Shown: positions 11,910 to 22,487 of the stretch, in pieces | Numbering within the stretch: position 1 is the first letter of the stretch | Layout: each line of letters opens with the position of its first letter | Origin: Haematobia irritans | Lineage: Eukaryota > Arthropoda > Insecta > Diptera > Muscidae | NCBI RefSeq assembly: GCF_050003625.1 | Contig: NC_134399.1 | Location: forward strand, 225,426,975-225,490,974 | DNA: 64,000 nucleotides | Direction: 5' to 3' | The notes under the pieces: model-generated | What the model was told of the DNA's origin: nothing | Databases searched by the model: none | Seen by the model: only the letters and a program-made list of their open reading frames with translations | Program-made: the position numbers and the translations under genes

Positions 11910-13801
11910 ACAAGTATATACGGCCGTAAGTTCGGCCAGGCCGAATCTGATGTACCCTCTACCATGGATTGCGTAGAACAGACTGTCATGCACAATCGAA
12001 TTACTTGGGTTGCGGTAACACTTGCCGATGGAAAGATATCTTAAAACTTCGTAACACCGTAAGGCCGATTGAGAACGTATATAATTAAGTTTGACAAAAT
12101 TTTCTATAGAAATAAAATTTTGACAAAATTTTCTATAGAAATAAATTCTTGACAAAATTTTGTATACACAGAAAAAAATTTCACGAAAAATTTTCTGATT
12201 AAAATTTTAATTGAGTTTTAAAAAATATTCAATTAAAAATTTAATTGAACCAACAAATTTTTTAATTGAAACAAAACTCAATCACAAAAATTAATAGTAT
12301 CAATTAATTTTTTAATTGGATCAATTAATTTTTTAATTGACCTTCACTTAATTTTTTAATTGATACTATAATTTCTGTGATTGAAGACATATCAATTAAA
12401 AAATTAATTGGATCAATTGATTTCGTGATTGAATCAGAAAAATTTTTTTGTGTGTAGTAATAAAATCTTGAAAAATTTTCTATAGTACATAACTATAGAC
12501 CGATATGGACCTATTTTGGCATGGTTGTTAGCGGCCATATACTAGCGCAATGTACCAAATTTCACCACGTACCAAATTTCAACCGGATTGGATGAATTTT
12601 GCTCCTCCAAGAGCTACGGAGGTCAAATCTGGGGATCGGTTTAAATGGGGGTTATATATAATTACGACCGGTATAGACCAATTTTTGGCATGGTTGTTAG
12701 AGACCATATACTAACACCACGTACCAAATTTCAACCGGATCGGGTGAATTTTGCTCTTCCAAGGGGCTTCGGAGGTCAAACCTGGAGATCGGGTTATATG
12801 GGGTCTACATATAATTATGGACCAATTTCTGCACGGTTATTAGAGACCATAAACTAACACCACGTACCAAATTTCAACCGAATCGGATGAATTTTGCTTA
12901 TCCATGAGGCTACGGAGGTCAAATCTGGGGATCGGTTTATAAGGGGGCTATATATGATTATGGGCCGTTGTGGACCAATTTTTTGCATTGTTGTTAGAGA
13001 CCACATACTTACACCCTGTACCAAATTTCAACCGGATCAGATGAAATTTGCTTCTCTTAGAGGCTCCGCAAGCCAAATCTGGGGAACGGTTTACATGGGG
13101 GCTATATATAATTATATGTGGACAAATTCTTGCGTAGTTGTTAGAGACCATATACTTACACTATGTATCAAATTTCAGCCGGATCGGATGAAATATGCTT
13201 CTCCTAGAGGCTCCGCAAGCCACATCTGGGGATCGGTTTATATGGGGGCTATATATAATTATGGACCGATATGGACCAATTTTTGCATGATTGTTAGAGA
13301 CCATATACTTACACTATTTACCAAATTTCAGCCGGATCGGATGAAATGTGCTTCTCCTAAAGGCTCCGCAAGCCAAATCTGGGGATCGGTTTATATAGGG
13401 GCTATAAATTATGGACCGATATGGACCAATTTTTGCGTGGTTGTTTCAGACCATATAGTAACACGACGTACCCAATTTCAACCGGATCGAATGAAATATG
13501 CTTCTGTTAGAGGCTCTGCAAGCCAAATCTGAGGGTCCGTTTATATGGGGGCTATACGTAAAAGTGGACCGATATGGCCCATTTGCAATACCATCTGACC
13601 TACATCAATAACAACACCTTGTGCTACATTTCAAGTCAATAGCTTGTTTCGTTCGGAAGTTAGCGCGATTTCAACAGACGGACGGACATGCTCAGATCAT
13701 CTCAGAATTTCACGACGACCCAGAATATAACTTTATGGGGTCTTAGAGCAATATTTCGATGTGTTACAAACGGAATGACCCATTCTATGGTGGAGGGTAT
13801 A
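11910..13801 (-). mobile_element. DINE-like element, subfamily I, with ~150-bp tandem array
   Basis: A complete reverse-oriented copy. It begins ACAAGTATATACGGCCGTAA with the GTTCGGCCAGGCCGAA palindrome and ends CTATGGTGGAGGGTATAAAA. Next to the tail are copies of the 28-bp TTCTATAGAAATAAAATTTT unit. At about 12515-13560 are six to seven modules of about 150-153 bp, each with GACCATATACTAACACCA, CAACCGGATCGGATGAA and GGTTTATATGGGGGCTATAT. The (GTCY)n tract is nearly lost (GACGGACGGACATG near 13678). The unit length is close to a multiple of three, so long frames without stops occur on both strands; I do not treat them as genes. A MITE is nested at 12167-12454. Confidence 0.88.
12167..12454. 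mobile_element. R3 MITE (288 bp), TA-flanked
   Basis: Ends CACAGAAAAAAATTTC and AAATTTTTTTGTGTG are inverted, with TA on both sides (12165-12166 and 12455-12456). The interior is built of TTTTTAATTGA and TCAATTAATTTTTTAATTG palindromes, so a transcript would fold into long hairpins. It lies in the tail region of a DINE. Related copies are at 14218-15162 and 63048-63343. Confidence 0.88.
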
Positions 13802-13939
13802 AAAAGAATTGTGTCGAGAAGGTTCCTCACTTCTTTTCTCAGCTTCTTTGTCCGGAATCGACACCAAAGTCATTAGTGTAAAGTCAAAATCTTTGGAATC
13901 GGACATTTTTTTATTGTTCAGTTTGTGGAGCTACCGTTT

Positions 13940-14210
13940 GCAATTTTCCAAGTTTCGACCAAATACCATAAAGATTTTCAGCGGTGGATTATCCCATTTC
14001 AGTAATGCTGGTGACATTTCTGAATGTTTCAAAGCTTCTCTAAGTGGTTTCAACGCAATGTAAACCCGCCTTTTGGACTCGACTATAAAAATAAGTTCGC
14101 TTGTCATTTAGCTAAAAATAGAATCGGGCAGCACTTATTGATAAGAGAGAAGTTCACTAATATACCACTATTAGTGAACTTCTACAATGGATTGAATAGT
14201 CGTTTGTAAA
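13940..14210 (+). mobile_element. tRNA-derived SINE, body and tail, degraded
   Basis: Shows the SINE body in sense orientation: CAGCGGTGGATTATCCC, TCAGTAATGCTGGTGACAT, CAAAGCTTCTCTAAGTGG, GGACTCG.CTATAAAAA, ATCGGGCAGCACTTA and AGAGAGAAGTTCACTAATAT. The tRNA head is not recognisable. The 3' part is rearranged, since GTGAACTTCTACAATGGATTG follows a short inverted repeat. Compare the antisense copies at 60656-60876 and 62819-63030. Confidence 0.75.
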
Positions 14211-14217
14211 TTTGTTT

Positions 14218-15162
14218 CACAGAAAAAAATTTCACCAAAATATTTCCAATTAAAAAGTTGATTCCTCCGAAAAAATATAATATGTAAAATCGTAAAGAAA
14301 GAACATCTGCGTACCAACTTTTTTTTAAGAAAAAAATGTATGTGTTTTTTTTTAAATAGTGGTTTTATCTTAAAAAATACTTTGCGAATTAAATTAAGCT
14401 TTTATTTGCAAATGAACAATTTAATTTTAGTAGAGAATAGATTTATGTTTACACTACAAAGCTTTTTTACAAACATTACTTTCATCTATGGTAAATCATA
14501 TTTAACTTCAAATTTGTAATTTTTTAATTTATTGTCAAAATTTGGTTCTTATTTCTGACGGCTGATTACTAAGAAGTATAACAAACTTTGCTACAAAAAA
14601 ACTTATTTTTAGAAGTAGCGCTATTATGTATTAAATACAACAAACTTGATTTCATAGAATTCTGTCAAAATTTTAAAACGTAAGTTTTTTTCGTTTGTAT
14701 CTTAAAGATACATTGCACATTAATGAGTTAGTTGATACAATTAACGTTTTAATTAAGATAGAAACACTTTGGTTAAGTTAATTAAGTCAATGATTGATAA
14801 TATTAAACTGTTCAATTAAACAAATAATTGATACAATTAACTTTGTAATCAAACTCGGCATACTATGTCAATTAAAAAAGTGATGGATTTTTTTTTTTTA
14901 TTTTTAACCAAAAATTTATTTCAAACAATTAATTTTTTAATCAAACTAAAAACAATTTTTTACGTTCAGATATATTTTTAATTTAATAAATAAAAAAAAT
15001 TACTCAAATTTGTTAATGAAATCAATTAATTTTTTAATAAAGTATTTTTTAATGTCCAATTAAAGCTGTGATTGATACTATGAATTTCGTGATTGATTAA
15101 ATTTCAATTAAAAAATTAATTTGATTAATCAATTTTGTCAATGAATCAGAAAACAATGTGTG
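14218..15162. mobile_element. R3-related MITE, long form
   Basis: Starts CACAGAAAAAAATTTCACC and ends near AATGAATCAGAAAACAATGTG, with many AATTAATTTTTTAAT and ATTGATAC palindromic units inside, mainly 14690-15140. The central 14290-14690 part is not in the short R3 copies. No coding capacity is visible. Confidence 0.65.
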
Positions 15163-16245
15163 CTCTATTTTCTTTAAAAGGCATTTCTTCTGTGAAGGCT
15201 TACAAAACATGGTTCTCCGTCCGGCCAAAAGGTAAAATTTATAAATAATTGATGAAATCTGATATTTTCTTTTACATTCTGTGAAATATATAAACAATAT
15301 TTTTGCGACAACCATGTTCCATGTTCACCTTTCAGAAATAATATTATGATCTTGTAATGTGTTTGAGGTAACCATATTGCATGTAATGAGTTGTTTGAGT
15401 CTGAAAATAACCGGCTATCGCCGTAACCTAGCCTCTGCTAATATAGTACACATCGAATTCGTTATCCACCATCGATGATGATGAAAAAACAAACCAATCA
15501 CAAAACTTGTTTAATATTCTGAGGCGTGATTAACTCGTACAGCTGGAAAAATCAAACTCGCATTCACATTCCCTCCATCAATAGAATCAGAATAGAATGA
15601 CCAAAATGTTGTATCCATGGAGGAATATAACAAAGTGACCAAGACTGACTGACAATGCATTCATTAAAAGTCATTCATTATTCCGATCATACTCGCAGCT
15701 CCAACGCACACTCACATCATCACGGCAATCTCATAAATAAAGGAAAATAAAAGCGAAAAACGTTCATAGCCTCAATGTTCGATATACGGTGGTGTGCAGT
15801 CAAAAAACCACTTTGTGGATCACAACCTGGCTAGGCAGCATCAAAACCAGGTCTTTTAATAATACGCCGAGATTTAATAACATTGCAATATGGTCCGCGG
15901 GCCACTTCACCTCTTTCAGCTCCTCATTGGTTAAGAACATCGTAATGAGGGGACGATACGGTTTTCGATGGCGACGAAAAACACCTTGCGCTCCTTTGTT
16001 CTATGATGCCATGGTGGACACAGTGGGATTGTATGCCCTAAAAAACTACATGGATTGGTGGGAAATATGAACAAATGCACTATAACATAGGAATGAGATT
16101 GCGTCATAAAGCGTCAATCAGAAATATTCGTGTTTGTTACCAAAATTTTATTTTTGTCATAAATGAAAATATTATTATTTTGAACCCATTTAGATTTCGT
16201 TTATAAGAAGCATTATTCTTTTCTGGAGAACGAATGGATTTACAC
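15163..16245. other. No gene recognised
   Basis: No window-wide repeat covers this stretch. The longest frame, 15789-16070 on the plus strand (93 codons), has no family motif that I recognise, no signal peptide and no clear splice context. I leave it uncalled. A degraded R1 fragment follows at about 16250-16470 (TTCAATGAAGTCGCTTTGTCC). Confidence 0.4.
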
Positions 16246-16561
16246 TGCAAATATGAAATATCTCGAATGCAGTTTTTTTTGTTTTTTCTTGTCCACAAAT
16301 CGATTAGCTTTTCAATGAAGTCGCTTTGTCCTTATAATTGAGTGATTCGACTTAAAAATGCACTCAAGAAAAGTTTACTTGGATGCAAAGATTTTGACCT
16401 TCCCTTAAGGATTTTGGTATTGATTCCGAGCCAAAGATGCGGCTTCTTTAATATAAAGACATTTTTTTAGCGACCTATCTGGCCTTTAATCTAAGACTAA
16501 TAAAATTAAAATTAGGATACAGATCTCATTTATCAAATTTTCATTCACTTTTCGCGATATA

Positions 16562-17486
16562 AAGGGTGGTTAAAATTTCAAGGGCCGATGTTGATTGTGA
16601 ATAAAACACAAACTATTTAGGAAATTATTGTAATTTTATTTTATTATGATATATTGGTATTACTCAATTATGTATGGAACAAAATATTTATTGGCCAAAT
16701 GTGCGCCGCGACCTCGGTGGCACACCTTCATCCGAAAGTCCAAATTATCGATGACTCTGAGGTATAATGGAGGTTCTATGCCGTTAATGTGCTGAATTAT
16801 CTCATCCTTTAGCTCTTGAATTGTTGCTGGCTTATCGACGTAGACCTTTTCTTTCAAATAACCTTAAAGAAAAAAGTCCAACGGTGTCAAATCACATGAT
16901 CTTGGCGGCCAATTGACATCGCCATTACGTGAGATAACACGGCCATTGAATTTGTTGAGCAAAAGAGCCATTGTTTCGTTAGCTGTGTGGCAAGTGGCAC
17001 CGTCCTGCTGAAACCACATATCGTCCACATCTATATCTTCCAATTCGGGCCATAAAAAGTTCGTTATCATCTCACTATAGCGAACACCATTCACAGTAAC
17101 TGCCTGACCGGCCTCATTTTGGAAAAAATACGGCCCGATGATGCCGCCAGCCCATAAACCGCACCAAACAGTCACTCTTTGTGGGTGCATTGGTTTTTCG
17201 ACAATCACTCTTGGATACTTATTCGCCCAAATGCCGCAATTCTGTTTACTGACGAATCCACTGAGGTGAAAATGTGCCTCATCACTGAAGATGATTTTCT
17301 TCGAAAATTGATCATCCACTGTTGCCATTTCTTGGAACCATTTAACACGTTGTTGGATTGTGTATCTCACCATGGTTCAAATTGAGTAAGTCTGAAATAG
17401 AGAAATGTCAAATAAAATTCGGAAAAAAACTTGGCGTTTAGGTATGGTTCACATTCAACATCGGCCCTTAAAATTTAACCACCCTT
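16562..17486 (-). mobile_element. DD41D mariner-like element, internally deleted
   Basis: Inverted ends AAGGGTGGTTAAAATTTCAA and its near-complement, with TA duplications at 16560-16561 and 17487-17488. The copy is 925 bp, too short for a full transposase of about 340 residues. The minus-strand protein goes from MVRYTIQQR straight to KWFQEMATVDDQF, so the paired helix-turn-helix part appears deleted. A related fragment lies at 51733-52170. Confidence 0.9.
16660..17373 (-). pseudogene. DD41D mariner transposase pseudogene
   Basis: Catalytic part of a mariner-like transposase. The first Asp is in IIFSDEAHFHLSGFV and the second in MWFQQDGATCHTA. The third is in RSCDLTPLDFF, 41 residues after the second. 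A D,D41D spacing is known for rosa-type mariners and related families. The Trp codon after DFFL is a TAA stop at 16864-16866; the same frame then continues (KEKVYVDKPATIQELKDE) to a stop at 16660. The fragment at 51733-52170 keeps Trp at this place, so the stop arose in this copy. The N-terminal DNA-binding domain is missing. It cannot act as a transposase. Confidence 0.9.
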
Positions 17487-17634
17487 TATTAATAAAGGTA
17501 CTAACGTACCAACAAATGCCAGTTTAAAAATTCAAATTATAACGGATACTTTAAAGTAAAATTTTTTTTCTTATTTCCAAAAAACAAAAACTTTAAACCA
17601 AAGATGCTAAATCCTCTAAATAAGTCTTAGCATA

Positions 17635-18549
17635 CACTGAAAAAAAGCAAGCCCGGTTCCAAAGATTTTGTGTTTACTTTAAAAATTTTGGTATTGTTTC
17701 CGAGCCCAAGAAGCGGAGAATACAAGTAAGGATACTTTGGGTTTTGTGTATTTTGTTTCTAGGAAACAAATTTTAATTTTCGCTTTCTCAGCTTTTTTTC
17801 TTAAAAGTCCTTTAAAAAGAAGTTAGGTTAGGTTGGTTAGGTGGCAGCCCGATGTATCAGGCTCACTTAGACTATTCAGTCCATTGTGATACCACATTGG
17901 TGAACGTCTCCCTTATCACTAAGTGCTGTCCGATTCCATGTTAACCTCAATGACAAGGGACCTCCTTTTTATAGCCGAGTCCGAACGGCGTTCCACACTG
18001 CAGTGATACCACTTAGAGAAGCTTTGAAATGTCACCAGCATTACTGAGGTGGGATAATGCTGGTGATATTTCTGAGGGTTTCAAAGCTTCTCTAAGTGGT
18101 TTCCCTGCAATGTGGAAATGAAGTTAATGACAACTTTATTTTCCAAATTCAGACTCGACTTCCAGTAGAAATAATGTTATGTTTCAATTAAAAAACGTGT
18201 TTAAAATAAAGTGTTGGAAATCATGTCGTATTTTTGGTCGATTTTTTGCTTTGTAGTCAACACGCAAAAAGACAACAAATTAAAAAAAAAATTCATTAAA
18301 TTTAAAGAATTTTTCTGAATTATTAAAGTCAAGTTTACCTTAACCCAAATAGTTTTGCTTTCATGTTATGATACCCATTTTTAAGTCAAATCACTTAATT
18401 ATAAGGACGCTACGATTTCATTGAAAAATTTATCGACTTTTGGACAAGGAAAAAACTTTATATTAGAGAAATGCGTCCTCCATACTAAGCAAAATTTGCA
18501 TTCGTATTTTAGAGACATGAATTCTTTGACCTCACGACAATATTTTTTT
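17635..18549. mobile_element. R1 MITE copy split by a SINE
   Basis: The left end CACTGAAAAAAAGCAAGCCC follows TA at 17633-17634. Diagnostic R1 parts are GGTATTGTTTCCGAGCCC, CAGACTCGACTTCCAGTAG, GTTATGATACCCATTTTTAAG and CTTTTGGACAAGGAAAAAAC. The right end is degraded after CACGACAATATTTTTTT. A SINE fills 17822-18117. Confidence 0.75.
17822..18117 (-). mobile_element. SINE fragment with fold-back duplication
   Basis: Begins with TTAGGTTAGGTTGGTTAGGT, the complement of the SINE 3' tail, then GGCAGCCCGATGTATCAGG, TTCAGTCCATTGTGATACCA and CGAACGGCGTTCCACACTGC. From about 17996 the segment CACACTGCAGTGATACCACTT to GGTGGGATA is followed at once by its own inverted copy to 18117. The result is two arms of about 60 bp with almost no loop. 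The tRNA head is absent. Confidence 0.8.
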
Positions 18550-18573
18550 TTTGGAAAATTAACCGTAGTTCGA

Positions 18574-18661
18574 AGACATGCTGGACCCAGAATATATACA
18601 CTTTATGGGGTCTGAGAGCAATATTTCGATGTGTCACAAACGGATGGGGTACCCCATCCTA
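18574..18661 (-). repeat. DINE 5'-end fragment
   Basis: Contains GACCCAGAATATATACACTT, TATGGGGTCTGAGAGCAATA and TTTCGATGTGTCACAAACGG, up to ACCCCATCCTA, the 5' end of a type I DINE in reverse. An R1 MITE has inserted at the TA of CCATCCTA (18660-18661). Confidence 0.7.
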
Positions 18662-20470
18662 CACTGAAAAAATATTGTTGTGAGGCCAAAGATTTCATGT
18701 CCTTAAGATACGAATGCAATTCTCTAATATAAAGTTTTCCTTGTCCAAAAGTCTATAAACTTTTCAATGAAGTCATATTGTCCTTATAATTAAGTGATTT
18801 AACTTAAAAATGGGTATCATAACATGAAAGAAAAAAGTTTTGGGCTAAGGTCAACTTGATTTTAATAATTCAGAAAAATTCTTTAAAATTAATGAAATTG
18901 TCTTTAAATTTGTTGTCTTTTTGCATCTTGACTACAAAGCAAAAAATTGTTCAAAAATAGGACATGTTTTTCAACACTTTATTTTAAAGACGTTTTTTAC
19001 TTCAAACATTGCATAATTTCTACTGCAAGTCGAGTCTGAAATTGAAAAATAAAGTTATGGTTAGCTTGTTTTAAAGGACTTTGATAGCATATGAAGAACA
19101 AGTATATACAGCAGTAAGTTCGGCCGGGCCGAATCTTAAACGCCCACCACCATGAATCAAATATTAGGGTTTCCTTTGAAATTTCAGAGGGTTTGAAGAC
19201 AGATCAAGCAGAGCAGTTCAACCAGTACACTTCACGAAGATAAATTTAAAGATTTTACCTAAGAAGACTATATCAGATTCTGAATTTGTAAGAACCATTT
19301 TTGTTTGAGTTTTAGAGGAATCATTTACATCTCTTGTAAGTGTGCAAGAAAATTATAAAATAACGTCTTGATTTGAATTCTTAAATCTGTAGATTTTCAC
19401 CCGAGAAATAAAATTTGGAAATGTTACATTGAGTTTCAAGCAATTTTCATGATCAGTGCGCCTTCTATACTCTCAAAAAGTGAAATAGGTCTATATGGAG
19501 GCATTACCAAATGGACCGATACACGTATTTGTAAGCCTTAAATACTAGAATATTTACAATTTCAGGCAAATCGGATAAAAACTACGGTTTCTAGAAACCT
19601 AAGGAGTTAAATCGGGAAATCGTTTTTAAGGGGGCTATATCAAAATACGGACCGATACTCACCGTTTTCGGCACACCCGAAAATACCTCTAGATTTCCAA
19701 TTTCATGCAAATTGGATAAAAACTTCGGTTTCTATAAGCCCAAGAAGTAAAATCGGGAGATCGGTCTATATGGGGGCTATTCCAAAACATGGATCGATAT
19801 TCACCATTTTTGGCACACCTCTTTATGGTCCTAAAATATCGCTAGATATCCAATTTTAGGCAAATTTGATAAAAACTACGGTTTCTATAAGCCCAAGAAG
19901 TAGAATCGGGTGATCGGTCTATATGGGGGCTATACCAAAACATGGACCGATACTCACCATTTTTGGAACAACTCTTTATGGTCCTAAAATACCTCTAGAT
20001 ATCAAATTTCAGGTAAATTGGATAGAAACTACGATTTCTATAAGCCCAAGCCCCAAATCGGGAGGTCGGTTTATATGGGGACTATATCGAAACCTTGACC
20101 GATATAGCCCATCTTCGAACTTGACCTGCCTGCAGACAAAAGACGAGTTTGTGCAAAATTTCAGCACGATTGCTTCATTATTGCAGACTGTAGCGTGATT
20201 ACAACAGACAGCCAGACAGACAGACAGACAGCCAGACAGACAGACAGACAGACAGACGGACATGGTCATATCGTCTTAGAATTTCTCCCTGATCAAGAAT
20301 ATATATACTTTATATAGTCGGAAATCGATATTTCGATGTGTTACAAACGGAATGACAAACTTATTATACCCCCGTCACCATTCTATGGTGGTGGGTATAA
20401 AAAAGCTGAAAAAACGAAAAATTAAAATTTTCCTTCTAGATTCAAGTGCACAAAACCTAATTTGAGTTTA
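18662..20470. mobile_element. R1 MITE copy split by a subfamily G DINE
   Basis: The left end CACTGAAAAAATATTGTTGTG follows TA. The copy continues to ATAGCATATGAAGAA at about 19098 and resumes at 20402 with AAAAGCTGAAAAAACGAAAA and TTCCTTCTAGATTCAAGTGC. The far end is unclear (about 20470). R1 carries no open frame and must rely on a transposase made elsewhere. Confidence 0.7.
19099..20401 (-). mobile_element. DINE-like element, subfamily G, reverse
   Basis: Mirror orientation of 6155-7586 and closely related to it. It starts ACAAGTATATACAGCAGTAA with GTTCGGCCGGGCCGAA. It has four to five modules of about 152 bp, a (GACA)n run at about 20205-20262, the core TCCCTGATCAAGAATATATA and the terminal hairpin CACCATTCTATGGTGGTGGG. 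It is inserted in an R1 MITE. Confidence 0.85.
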
Positions 20471-21734
20471 TGATCGAGGGTATAATTAATTGGATGAATT
20501 AATTTCGTGAATCTGTTAATTGGTACATTACGATGGAAATCGCCTCTCTATTTAACCCATTGTGCATACAATTTGCGCCATAATTTCTGGTGTGAAATGT
20601 TTTCGAACAACTCTCAAATCCCAAAGAAGAACTTCAATGGTGCAGAAAACGATGGCAAGAAGAAAAAAAAAAAACAAGAAAACATGTTTTCAATAACAAC
20701 GCAGATACATCATCGAGCTCCCCCTAACACAAAAACAATAAAAAGTAATAATTTTATTACAAGTTTCGCCACATATACGTAAACCTATAGATATCAATGC
20801 AATGACCAATGAAGTGAAGTGAAGTAGACGTGATCGAGTCGTTAATATAACCACGGTAAAGCAAATCCAAATGACCAACAAACAGATGCTAAAAGATCCA
20901 TGTGAGCCTTGTACAATACCGAGATTTAAGAAAAAGAATGATTTGTCTGTCTTTTTCTCCATCCATCCGTCCATTCAGTTGTTGTTCTTGTTTTGGTATT
21001 TTTGTTTTTTTTGTTACCCCAGGGTTTAGCCTTTAAAGGCTGAAGCTTACTGCAATTCTAACTGACCGATGACCACCACCTTAGAATTGCGAATAAAATC
21101 AAAGCACCACAAAAAATAAAAATAAAAAACAAAAGACTTAGGAAACAAACTCCAGTTGGCATTGGAAACTTGAAAACCCCAGCATCATTGACAAAGAATC
21201 ATTGTGCGATATTTATTCTTGGTTATCTTGGAATGGACCAGAAAAAAAACGAACAGCTGCTTTTGTAAATGTTCTATGTTTGGTGTGTTTTGCTAAAGGA
21301 GGATTATAATGCGCCGGCGCCGTATTACTACCCAACATGGTTTGCAAACAATGTCGTTTTAACGCTTTTAACTTTTCTCCAACCACAAAGCATATATGTT
21401 AAGTAAGCTAAATAAAAATCTAGTTTTCTATTGTGGGATATATTTGTATTGAATATAATTTTAATTGCAGTCATTATTATGACATATAGAAATATTTCAC
21501 CATGTTCCGATATTCGGAATCGCAAGAAACGCAAGAATATATTTCTCTTATAACAAAAAAATCGAGATATACTGGAACTTAAATCGAATTTCCATCTGAA
21601 TTTCTTATTAGAGAGATTAATAAAGCCAAATTTTAGGTTTGTTTGTGTTAGTATTATGAAAATGTCGTCAAACGATTTTTTTGCGATTTGCTATTCCGAA
21701 TATTGGAATATGGGCGATTGTAAATATATTTGTA
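20471..21734. other. No gene recognised
   Basis: No repeat of the window and no reliable coding region. Short frames at 20507-20782 (plus) and 20690-20974 (minus) overlap each other and lack recognisable motifs. A short GC-rich palindrome-like stretch ATGCGCCGGCGCCGTATTAC lies at 21309-21328. Confidence 0.4.
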
Positions 21735-22260
21735 TACCCTTCACCACTACTGTGGTACTGGGTATAATAAGTTTGTGCGTTTGTATGTAACACCAAGATG
21801 GAAAAGTCTGAGACCCATCGTTTAGTATACCGATCGTCTTAGAATTAAATTCTGAGTCGATTTAGCGATGTCCGTCTGTCTGTCCGTCCGTCTGTCTGTA
21901 TATGTAATTTTGTGTGCAAAGTACAGCTCGCAGTTTAAGTCCGATCATCCTCAAATTTGGCACAGAGTTTTACATTGGCTCAAAGACGATCGCTATTGAT
22001 TTTGAAAAAAATCGGTTCAGATTTAGATATAGCTGATATCTAAATCCGAACGGCACGTTAAGCGTGCCAAAATTGGTTGAAATCGGTTCAGATTTAGATA
22101 TAGCTCCCATATATATCTTTCGCCCGATTTACACCCATATGACCACGGGGATAGCAGGATTATTATTTTAACTATGCATGTCAAATTTGGTCAAAATCGG
22201 TTCATATTTAGATATAGCCCCCATATATATGTACGCCAGAGTAGAGGAAATATGGTATAA
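21735..22260 (+). mobile_element. DINE-like element, subfamily II, 3'-truncated
   Basis: Starts at ATACCCTTCACCACTACTGTGG and its hairpin partner TACTGGGTATAATAAG, then GTTTGTATGTAACACC, CTGAGTCGATTTAGCGATG and a (GTCY)n run at about 21870-21898. Modules with AAATCGGTTCAGATTTAGAT and AGCTCCCATATATAT follow. It breaks off near 22260 in unrelated DNA. A reverse copy is at 34735-35972. Confidence 0.8.
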
Positions 22261-22487
22261 AGTTTCATATTTTAGACCCATTTTCAATTTGGGTTCCTTC
22301 CAATTGACACGATAGTTTCCACAGAGAATACATTTAATATGTTATTTAAGTGTGTCATCTTTATCTAATATGGCCATAATACCCACATTTTACACAAAAT
22401 TCTGTGATGATTTCCCCATATCGTAGTTATATCCTACACACAGTAATGCCAAATTTTCCACAGAATGGTCGAATTTTAAATTAAACT

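Larger units (their letters stand above)
11548..13912. mobile_element. R1 MITE copy split by a type I DINE
   Basis: R1 is the most frequent non-autonomous repeat here. Its left half (11548-11909) shows AATATTGTCATCC, AATGCAAATTTTGCTTA and AAGACGCATTTCTCT. Its right half (13802-13912) shows CTTCTTTGTCCGGAATCGAC and CTTTGGAATCGGACAT. The DINE at 11910-13801 interrupts it after CTCAAATTAAA. Uninterrupted copies are about 0.84 kb with CACTG ends and TA target (see 32543-33381). Confidence 0.7.

Noticed and set aside
12894..13532. Long open frame (212 codons) with repeating RDHIL..KFQPDRM motif, and similar frames at 22922-23500 and 49007-49405
   Set aside because: They lie wholly inside DINE tandem arrays, occur on both strands and follow from a unit length near 153 bp. 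Units diverge by indels without respect for frame elsewhere.
15789..16070. 93-codon open frame on the plus strand
   Set aside because: No recognised motif and no promoter or splice context; length is possible by chance.
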